A stretch of 64,000 nucleotides of DNA from Alishewanella tabrizica. Its GTDB lineage: Bacteria > Pseudomonadota > Gammaproteobacteria > Enterobacterales > Alteromonadaceae. Where the stretch lies: NCBI RefSeq assembly GCF_014652375.1, contig NZ_BMYR01000002.1, positions 310,001-374,000 on the forward strand, in the 5' to 3' direction. The notes below the pieces were generated by a model, which saw only the letters and a program-made list of their open reading frames with translations, had not been told where the DNA came from and did not search any database. The translations under genes and the position numbers were made by a program. Below are positions 28,067-33,957 of the stretch, piece after piece (position 1 is the first letter of the stretch; every line of letters begins with the position of its first letter).

Positions 28067-29512
28067 ATGTTCAACTTTAGAACTCTTTTGGTGTTACTGC
28101 TTACTGTTGCTGTTTTTCCAGCATCAGTGTTTGCTTCCTCCGGTCCTATCGATTTAACCCTCAGCCCCATTGGTATAATTGCTATAAGTTTCTTTGCTTT
28201 AGCATACATATTAGTAATGGCAGAAGAAAAAATTCATCTGCGTAAATCTAAACCAGTATTGGTGGCAGCGGGGATTATTTGGGCATTGATTGGCTGGCAT
28301 TACATGCAAGCGGGTATGCCTGAAGCCTCTGAATCAGCGTTTCGGCATACGTTGTTAGAGTTTTCGGAATTAATGTTGTTTTTGCTTGTTGCTATGACGT
28401 ATATCAATGCGCTGGAAGAACGGCGTGTATTTGATGCGTTACGTGCTTGGCTTATTCGCTCAGGCTTTAGCTATCGAACATTATTCTGGATCAGTGGGGT
28501 GCTGGCGTTTGCTATCTCGTCTTTTGCCAACAATATGACAACCGCCATGCTAATGTGTGCCGTGGTGATGAAAGTGGCTGAAGGTGATAAAAAGTTTATC
28601 AACCTAACGTGCGTGAATATTGTGGTCGCGGCGAATGCAGGCGGGGCCTTTATTCCCTTTGGTGATATTACCACCTTAATGGTGTGGCAAGCCGGCATTG
28701 TTACCTTTAATGAGTTCTTTACTTTGTTTGTTCCGGCCGTGGTTAACTATATAGTACCAGCCCTGATTATGAGCCTGTTTGTGCAAAAGCGCTCACCTGG
28801 TGGCTTCTCCGAAGAAGTGGAATTAAAACGTGGCGCGCTGCGCATACTTACCCTGTTTTTACTGACGATTGCGACTGCCGTCGCGTTCCATTCTTACTTA
28901 GGTTTACCCCCTGTCTTAGGCATGATGACAGGCCTTGGCTATTTACAATTTTTTGGTTTCTTTTTACGCAAAACCTTACCAGGATCGTTGGCTCGGAAAA
29001 AAGCCATTGCCGAGCGCGAGGGTGATATCGAGCGCTTACGTGCCTTAGGTCAAGTCGTCCCCTTTGATGTATTTAGTCGGGTAGCACGCGCTGAGTGGGA
29101 TACATTACTGTTCTTCTATGGTGTGGTCGTGTGTGTGGGCGGGCTAGGATTTATTGGTTATTTAGAGTTGTTATCGACAGCGCTTTATACCAACTGGAAC
29201 CCCACTGGCGCTAACATTGTGCTTGGCTTAATGTCTGCAGTAGTAGATAACATTCCGGTGATGTTTGCTGTATTAACCATGAATCCTGAAATGTCACATG
29301 GTCACTGGTTATTGATTACACTGACGGCGGGCGTGGGGGGCAGTTTACTGTCTATCGGTTCTGCCGCCGGCGTTGCCCTGATGGGACAAGCGCGTGGTTA
29401 TTACACCTTTGTTGGACATTTAAAGTGGGCGCCGGTCATTTTGTTAGGCTATTTTGCTAGCGTAGCGTGTCATCTGTGGTTAAATGCTGAGCTGTTTACC
29501 ATTTTCGGGTAA
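28067..29512 (+). CDS. nhaD: Sodium/proton antiporter NhaD
   Basis: This inner-membrane antiporter of the NhaD/ion-transporter superfamily expels Na+ or Li+ in exchange for protons and matters for salt and alkali tolerance. The protein has 481 residues and about 12 membrane helices, with a hydrophobic signal-like start (residues 5-24). Conserved segments include SSFANNMTTAMLMC and FIPFGDITTLMVWQAG, and the later VVDNIPVMFAVL and GSLLSIGSAAGVALMG, the duplicated unwound-helix motifs of this fold. A long leader with alternative hairpins precedes it, and a strong terminator follows at 29533-29570, so it is probably a single-gene transcript. Ribosome-site complementarity is weak. Confidence 0.93.
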   Translation: MFNFRTLLVLLLTVAVFPASVFASSGPIDLTLSPIGIIAISFFALAYILVMAEEKIHLRKSKPVLVAAGIIWALIGWHYMQAGMPEASESAFRHTLLEFSELMLFLLVAMTYINALEERRVFDALRAWLIRSGFSYRTLFWISGVLAFAISSFANNMTTAMLMCAVVMKVAEGDKKFINLTCVNIVVAANAGGAFIPFGDITTLMVWQAGIVTFNEFFTLFVPAVVNYIVPALIMSLFVQKRSPGGFSEEVELKRGALRILTLFLLTIATAVAFHSYLGLPPVLGMMTGLGYLQFFGFFLRKTLPGSLARKKAIAEREGDIERLRALGQVVPFDVFSRVARAEWDTLLFFYGVVVCVGGLGFIGYLELLSTALYTNWNPTGANIVLGLMSAVVDNIPVMFAVLTMNPEMSHGHWLLITLTAGVGGSLLSIGSAAGVALMGQARGYYTFVGHLKWAPVILLGYFASVACHLWLNAELFTIFG

Positions 29513-29532
29513 ACGTAAAGCGTAGTTTTGGC

Positions 29533-29570
29533 ATTAACGCCCTAAGGTAACTCTGGGCGTTAATTTTTAG
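29533..29570 (+). terminator. Intrinsic terminator after nhaD
   Basis: A perfect 10-bp stem, ATTAACGCCC (29533-29542) and GGGCGTTAAT (29555-29564), is followed by TTTT, AG and TTTTT. It begins 20 nt after the nhaD stop. Confidence 0.9.
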
Positions 29571-29596
29571 TTTTTGATAATAAATGAGCGTTGAAT

Positions 29597-29947
29597 ATGT
29601 CAAAAAAAGTGTATTGTATTGCCCAGTTTTTGCCCAAAGCAGGCCAAGAAGCAGCATTATTTAAGGTGTTACAGCAGTTAGAGCCCAACACGCTGCGTGA
29701 AGATGGCTGTTTGCAATACATTGTGACGCGGCAAATTCAGAGTCCTTTCGCCGAAGGTAAAAGTTTCCCCATCGTGTTTAACGAAATTTGGGCTGATTTG
29801 GCGAGTTTTGAAGCACATTGTCAACGCAGTGGTATTAAACAATTTTTTGAACAGTATTGTTTAGCCGAGAATGGTCTCGCGGCAGAGTGGAATGTGTGTA
29901 TTTATTCAGACGAGCCTACAGATTTTGATGCACCCACTTTTGTATGA
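29597..29947 (+). CDS. Antibiotic biosynthesis monooxygenase-fold protein (YgiN-like)
   Basis: This is a small 116-residue protein with the dimeric ferredoxin-like ABM fold, related to quinol monooxygenases such as YgiN. Features are the opening strand YCIAQFLPKAGQEAALFKVL, then LREDGCLQYIVTRQ and IVFNEIWADLASFEAHC, with the LxPxxxxEpGCLxY and E-W-x3-A-H patterns of the family. The start at ATG 29597 is preferred to a TTG six bases upstream because it gives a normal N-terminus. Substrate cannot be predicted. It stands alone between the nhaD terminator and a 13-bp hairpin and converges with the MetF-like gene. Confidence 0.85.
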   Translation: MSKKVYCIAQFLPKAGQEAALFKVLQQLEPNTLREDGCLQYIVTRQIQSPFAEGKSFPIVFNEIWADLASFEAHCQRSGIKQFFEQYCLAENGLAAEWNVCIYSDEPTDFDAPTFV

Positions 29948-29965
29948 TCCTTTTAGCAATGTCTT

Positions 29966-29997
29966 GCAGATAAGCCTAGTAAAGTAGGCTTATCTGC
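29966..29997. terminator. Perfect 13-bp hairpin between convergent genes
   Basis: GCAGATAAGCCTA (29966-29978) and TAGGCTTATCTGC (29985-29997) pair perfectly around a 6-nt loop. It lies between two genes reading toward each other. No clear T run follows on either strand, so its role as a terminator is likely from context but not from sequence alone. Confidence 0.5.
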
Positions 29998-30035
29998 TGA
30001 GTTCTTCGATGTTGTACGTTTAATAATATCTTTAA

Positions 30036-30992
30036 TTACGCCACTTCTTTTTCGGCTAAATGCAGTTCCATCATGGCTTTTAACAAGCGGAATAAGCGAA
30101 TTGACGCATCAATTTCTTCGCGTCTGTTGGTTAAACTCTCTACATTTAATCCCAATGGGATCTCTAGTTTGGCACAATGTTGCAGGATCTGTTGCAGGTT
30201 ATCGCGGCAAATTTTGATCGATTCATTTAACGGATTTTCGGCATCTAAAATGCGGTATTGGCTACCCTCTGGTACCGAGATCCCGAGCCATTGCATAAAG
30301 GTTAGCGTTTGCTCGCCGCCACAAGGCGTAAAGGTTAGGATGATGCGCTTAGGACGTAAGCCTTGTTGTTTGCAACTACGCGCATAACTTGTCAGCAAAT
30401 CTATTGTAGCTTGCGCGTTATATACCGCTTGCGAGATAAAAAACTCACAGCCTTGGGCTGATTTGTCTATTAAGCGTAAATGCTCATTACCCTTTTTAGC
30501 GTGACGTTCGGCAATCGCGACGCCGCCTAAATAAAACTGTGCTGGATGTTCAGCTAACTGTTGATACGCTAACGGTAAGCTCAGCTTAATCTCGCCATTG
30601 GATGAGGGACTGCCCACGAGCACTAAATTTTGTAACTTATACGTCTGCGCCGTTTGTGTTAACCATTGACCAAAGGCATCGGCATCACGCTGTGCGACAC
30701 TTTTGTAGGTGATGATCTCTTGTTGAGACAATTGCTGTAACAGGCAGCTATATTCACGTGGATCTAAGGTGCTATGAAAAGGAAAAGGCCGTTCTACAGT
30801 CACTCGGCTACTTTCATCTTGGATGTCATAGACAATTAATCCGTCGTATTCAATTTCATTGAGCCGGCTTAACAGCTTTTGTGCAATACGCGCAGTTTTA
30901 TCTGCCGGCGTAGTGGCTTTCGGTGGCGTAGTACCAATTAAGTATACACCTTGACGGGGATCTGTAATTTTTTGCTGTAACGATAATGCCAT
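30036..30992 (-). CDS. Divergent methylenetetrahydrofolate reductase-like protein (MetF superfamily)
   Basis: This 318-residue, probably FAD-binding TIM-barrel protein is related to 5,10-methylenetetrahydrofolate reductase. Alignment by eye with E. coli MetF (296 residues) is clearest in the middle: LGGVAIAERHAKKGNEHLRL followed by KSAQGCEFFISQAVYNA corresponds to the MetF stretch with AAYPEVHPEA and the ITQFFFD strand. The N-terminus lacks the usual MetF opening, so it is a divergent paralogue rather than the housekeeping enzyme. The substrate is uncertain. It lies 111 nt downstream of the hvfABC-type operon on the same strand; shared transcription is possible but not shown. No folate or methionine genes are nearby. 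Confidence 0.7.
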   Translation of the reverse strand: MALSLQQKITDPRQGVYLIGTTPPKATTPADKTARIAQKLLSRLNEIEYDGLIVYDIQDESSRVTVERPFPFHSTLDPREYSCLLQQLSQQEIITYKSVAQRDADAFGQWLTQTAQTYKLQNLVLVGSPSSNGEIKLSLPLAYQQLAEHPAQFYLGGVAIAERHAKKGNEHLRLIDKSAQGCEFFISQAVYNAQATIDLLTSYARSCKQQGLRPKRIILTFTPCGGEQTLTFMQWLGISVPEGSQYRILDAENPLNESIKICRDNLQQILQHCAKLEIPLGLNVESLTNRREEIDASIRLFRLLKAMMELHLAEKEVA

Positions 30993-31103
30993 ACGAAGTG
31001 CACCTCAAAAGCCGGTTGCTTTACGTTCAATGCGCTAAGTATACAGTTATTTAGATGGCTAGCCATCTAAAATTTAATGAAATTACATTATATTGATAAA
31101 AAA

Positions 31104-31847
31104 TTACCTTGCCGCGACCAGCGCGCCTTGGGCTGCCCATTGCGTAATATAGGGTAACGCTGCCAGTTGTAACTGGTCAGGCGTAAGCATCGGTAAATGT
31201 GGCGCGATTGCCATGATCACGTCAGTTAAGGTTTGCCCAGGCATTTCTGATATCTGATGTAATAAGAGTAAGGTGGCGTGATTTAAGGTGACAAAGATTA
31301 CGTCGTCCTGCTTATCCCGATAAATTAAAAAACGGTGCAATTCTCCCGGTGCCTCCGGTTGATAACTTGGGCTGATATAATGTACCGGGTAGGGATAGGC
31401 CGCTAGCATGGCCACGTCGGATAATGCCAAAGGCGTTATTAGCAACTGCTCAGGATCAATTATCGTCTGAGGTTCAGTATTTGGTTTGCTACCTATATAT
31501 AACTCTGCCCATTCGTAATGGGCCAATTCTGCAACAAACACCGGATCTACGCTTTTTAGGGAATACTGTTGTAAAAAGCTCACAAACTGCTCAGCAATAT
31601 GCAAGAAAAAGGGCGATTGACAGGGATATTCAGCAAAAAACTGTTGTTGTAAGGCAAGCCAGGCGTTTTTATCATAGAGGCTATGCAACACCGGAAAGGC
31701 GTTATCTATAAAACCACACACATTGTTAAAGAATAAGTCTCGATATACCTGTAAGCGTTCACTGGCTATCCCTTCAGGTACAGGATGGGCGTTTGGATCG
31801 CGCAGATAATTAGCGAAGCTAAGTTGAGTGGCTTTTAGAGAGGACAT
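31104..31847 (-). CDS. hvfC: DUF2063 protein, HvfC/BufC-type partner of the DUF692 enzyme
   Basis: This 247-residue protein is the partner of MNIO enzymes; in characterised systems it binds the precursor peptide and delivers it to the DUF692 oxidase. The N-terminal DUF2063 domain (about 8-100) is clear, with ERLQVYRDLFFNNVCGFIDN, FPVLHSLYDKNAWLALQQQF and SPFFLHIAEQFVSFL. The C-terminal half (about 130-247) resembles the winged-helix-like part of the family. Its ATG overlaps the hvfB stop by one base (TAATG), giving translational coupling and probably equal amounts. A role as recognition partner is inferred from the family. It is the last gene of the hvfABC-type operon. Confidence 0.88.
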   Translation of the reverse strand: MSSLKATQLSFANYLRDPNAHPVPEGIASERLQVYRDLFFNNVCGFIDNAFPVLHSLYDKNAWLALQQQFFAEYPCQSPFFLHIAEQFVSFLQQYSLKSVDPVFVAELAHYEWAELYIGSKPNTEPQTIIDPEQLLITPLALSDVAMLAAYPYPVHYISPSYQPEAPGELHRFLIYRDKQDDVIFVTLNHATLLLLHQISEMPGQTLTDVIMAIAPHLPMLTPDQLQLAALPYITQWAAQGALVAAR

Positions 31848-32680
31848 TAACGTTTAACCGTAGCATTATGTTGCACAAATTTTATTTGGGTGAGCTCATC
31901 ACACAATGCGGCCATCGGGGGAAGATTAAAATCGCGCTCATATAACGTAGGTTTTACTCCATGTTGTTGATACGCTTGCTCTAAGAGTTGCCAAACTGGC
32001 TGAGGAATATTCGCACCATGGGTATCAATTAGCAGGGTTTCGTGTTGCTGATAATGTCCGGCAATATGATAATACGCAATGCGTTCACTCGGCAGGGCGT
32101 TTAAAAATGCCTCGGCAGAATAGCCGTGATTAACTGCATTAACATAGATATTGTTTACATCGACTAACAACTGACAATCTGCTTCAGATAATACCGCATT
32201 TATAAAGTCTAACTCCGTTAACTGTTGCGCGGGTGCTGCATAATACGAAACATTCTCGATAATCAAAGGACGTTCTAAGATGTCTTGTACCTGCCTGATC
32301 CGTTTGGCAACATAATGTACGGCTTCGTCAGTAAACGGAATGGGCATTAAATCGTATAAGTGGCCGGCAGCTGAGCAATAGCTCAGATGTTCACTGTAAA
32401 GCAGAATCTGATGCTGCGTTAAAAACTGCTTAATTTGCATGATAAACGCGGTATCTAAGGGATCTGGACTGCCAATTGATAAAGATAATCCATGGCAGAA
32501 AAAAGGATGGCGCTCACTCAGTGCTCGGAAATCACGTTGTAATTTACCGCCATAAGGTAACCAATTTTCTGGCGCGACTTCAAAAAAATCGATAGCAGCA
32601 GGTTTGTCGGAGAGTAACGCTGGCAACATCTCACGACGCAGGCCTAAGCCTGCGCTATGCAACGGCAGTGAATAGGTCAT
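31847..32680 (-). CDS. hvfB: DUF692 multinuclear non-heme iron oxidative enzyme (MNIO), HvfB/BufB type
   Basis: This 277-residue TIM-barrel enzyme belongs to the family that uses two or three iron ions to modify cysteines in peptides. Related enzymes convert Cys in the precursor to oxazolone-thioamide or thiooxazole groups. Visible family motifs in order: GLGLRREM at the start, FFEVAPENWL, CHGLSLSIGSPDPLD (His ligand), LYSEHLSYCSA (Glu/His), LIIENVSYYA (Glu/Asn), LLVDVNNIYVNAVNHG (Asp/Asn), YYHIAGH and DTHG (His/Asp), and LYERDFNLPP (Glu). All expected ligand positions are filled. It starts 5 nt after the precursor gene and overlaps hvfC by one base. Confidence 0.92.
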   Translation of the reverse strand: MTYSLPLHSAGLGLRREMLPALLSDKPAAIDFFEVAPENWLPYGGKLQRDFRALSERHPFFCHGLSLSIGSPDPLDTAFIMQIKQFLTQHQILLYSEHLSYCSAAGHLYDLMPIPFTDEAVHYVAKRIRQVQDILERPLIIENVSYYAAPAQQLTELDFINAVLSEADCQLLVDVNNIYVNAVNHGYSAEAFLNALPSERIAYYHIAGHYQQHETLLIDTHGANIPQPVWQLLEQAYQQHGVKPTLYERDFNLPPMAALCDELTQIKFVQHNATVKR

Positions 32681-32685
32681 TTAGA

Positions 32686-32970
32686 TCAGTGCGAACCACA
32701 TTTGCCTTCGCCACACTTCATTTCCTTTGCTTTATCGCTAGCGGCTTTTTTGGCATCGGTAGCCTGTTTTTTAGCCTCGGCAGCGGCTTTTTGCATCTCT
32801 GCGCCACATTTACCTTCACCACACTTGCCTTCACCACATTTCATTTCTTTGGCTTTGTCAGTGGCAGTATTTTTGGCAGCCGCAGCTTGTTTTTTTGCGT
32901 CAGCAGCGGCCTTTTGCATCTCGGCGCCACATTTACCTTCACCGCACTTTCCTTCACCACATTTCATTTC
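32686..32970 (-). repeat. In-frame 123-bp tandem repeat in the hvfA-type gene
   Basis: Unit 1 is 32848-32970, unit 2 is 32725-32847 and a partial third unit is 32686-32724. Each begins with the codons for Glu-Met-Lys-Cys-Gly and encodes 41 residues. The match is close at DNA level (for example ACCACATTTCATTTC recurs 123 bp apart), which would allow copy-number change by recombination or slippage. Confidence 0.88.
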
Positions 32971-33174
32971 TGTGGCCTTATTAGTAGCGCTATTCGCCTG
33001 TTCTTTTAATTTGACTTTAACACCTGCATTGGTGCTGTTGTTATCGGTAATTTGATAGGCCATGCTCAATTGCTGTGCCTGAAATGGGTTGGTTTGATCT
33101 GCCGCAAAAGCGCCGCTGCTCAGCGTTAATGCACCTAGTGCAAGCGTTAATTGGGTTTTTGTCATAGCATTCAT
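32686..33174 (-). CDS. hvfA: HvfA-type Cys-rich precursor peptide with EGKCG repeats
   Basis: This 162-residue secreted precursor is the presumed substrate of the adjacent DUF692 enzyme. A signal peptide (MNAMTKTQLTLALGALTLSS, cleavage near AFA-A) is followed by a short linker and a Lys/Ala/Glu-rich tail with Cys motifs. The tail is two tandem 41-residue units beginning EMKCGEGKCGEGKCGAEM plus a final partial unit ending EMKCGEGKCGSH. That gives 8 Cys and 5 EGKCG motifs, the motif modified in HvfA-family peptides. The second of two adjacent ATGs is chosen because AGGA then has a 7-nt gap. Upstream is a TATAAT box with a leader of roughly 95-100 nt. A metal-binding (probably copper-buffering) role in the periplasm is inferred from the family. 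Confidence 0.88.
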   Translation of the reverse strand: MNAMTKTQLTLALGALTLSSGAFAADQTNPFQAQQLSMAYQITDNNSTNAGVKVKLKEQANSATNKATEMKCGEGKCGEGKCGAEMQKAAADAKKQAAAAKNTATDKAKEMKCGEGKCGEGKCGAEMQKAAAEAKKQATDAKKAASDKAKEMKCGEGKCGSH

Positions 33175-33210
33175 CATAGTATCCTGTAACGTAGCATATT
33201 TTAACAACAT

Positions 33211-33536
33211 ACTATTAAGCCTAAACAGCTTAAGAGCGTCTGTAAAGTTACCACGCGTTATTTCTGGGGGATGTTTCGCATTATACTGTAGCTTTTAATA
33301 GCCAGATATACCTAAGCATATGCAAATTGGCAGCAGAATCTTTGCAAGAAACACTTTTGTTGGGGATGTTCTAGAAAAATTGGAGCAAGACTCGCTGTGA
33401 GTCTTGCATAATGTTGTACAGAGCTACACCGGTTATGTTGTTAACCATTTTTGCCCAGATTGTCGCACGGTTTGTCGCACAGAATGCCGCCTAATTAGTG
33501 GCGGGGTCGCCGTTTTTGGTGCTGGTAAAACAGGTG
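33211..33536. other. Non-coding stretch upstream of hvfA
   Basis: This gap holds the TATAAT box for the hvfA-type operon and a 9-bp hairpin, GCAAGACTC (33385-33393) with GAGTCTTGC (33399-33407). The hairpin is followed on the minus strand by TCCAATTTTT and could end the 33537-33812 transcript. A + strand frame from a TTG at 33404 to a stop at 33574 encodes a Cys cluster (CPDCRTVCRTEC) containing a repeated TTGTCGCAC, but it has no ribosome site and overlaps the next gene, so I do not call it. Confidence 0.5.
33280..33285 (-). promoter_or_regulatory. -10 box of the hvfA-type operon promoter
   Basis: On the minus strand the bases read TATAAT, about 105 nt before the hvfA start. No good -35 box lies 16-18 nt upstream, which leaves room for an activator. 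The leader contains a small hairpin (TTAAGC with GCTTAA, near 33204-33230). Confidence 0.45.
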
Positions 33537-33812
33537 TTAATGCACCCGATAAAAACGGCAAAAATAATCAATAACGCTATGGGCATCTAAGCGTTGGAAT
33601 TTCAGATGATGCTTTTCTACCAATGCGCGTCCCAAGGTTTGCAGGGTATGATCCAAAGGCGCACCTGCTGGGCGTTCAATTTGGTGCTGACTAAACAAAA
33701 AATCTAAGGCAGCTGACGTGTAGGATTTTCCGGGTGAAGGCTGCGCTAATTCTAGCTCGTGTAAACGTACCCCTAAATTACGAATTTTCTGTAAACAGTA
33801 GCGCTCGTTCAT
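33537..33812 (-). CDS. Hypothetical protein, 91 residues
   Basis: I do not recognise this protein. It is 91 residues long, begins MNERYCLQKIRNLGVRLHEL and is predicted soluble, with no signal peptide or membrane helix. A basic/aromatic C-terminus (DYFCRFYRV) follows a helical middle (LDHTLQTLGRALVEKHHLKF). GGAG lies 7 nt before the ATG, which supports translation. A hairpin that could terminate it is found about 130 nt downstream. It is divergent from the Lon-family protease gene (145-nt gap) and reads in the same direction as the hvfABC-type operon, but the hvfA promoter box lies between them, so a functional link is not shown. Confidence 0.65.
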   Translation of the reverse strand: MNERYCLQKIRNLGVRLHELELAQPSPGKSYTSAALDFLFSQHQIERPAGAPLDHTLQTLGRALVEKHHLKFQRLDAHSVIDYFCRFYRVH

Positions 33813-33957
33813 GATCAGCTCCGATAATCTAAATTGTGATATACCATTATCGGCGGCATTTTCATAAACTTTAGCGCTGGGCAGACCCCTTGGCTTTTTG
33901 TTAGTATAGTCATACTTCTACAGCGCAATACCGTGCAAATATTATTTAAGGCAATAC

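Noticed and set aside
32686-32970. Repeat array as a possible CRISPR
   Set aside because: Units are 123 bp, in frame and continuous, with no spacers; it is coding.
32668-33055. Two + strand open frames opposite the hvfA-type gene
   Set aside because: They are products of the tandem repeat read backward; hydrophobic low-complexity output and no ribosome site.
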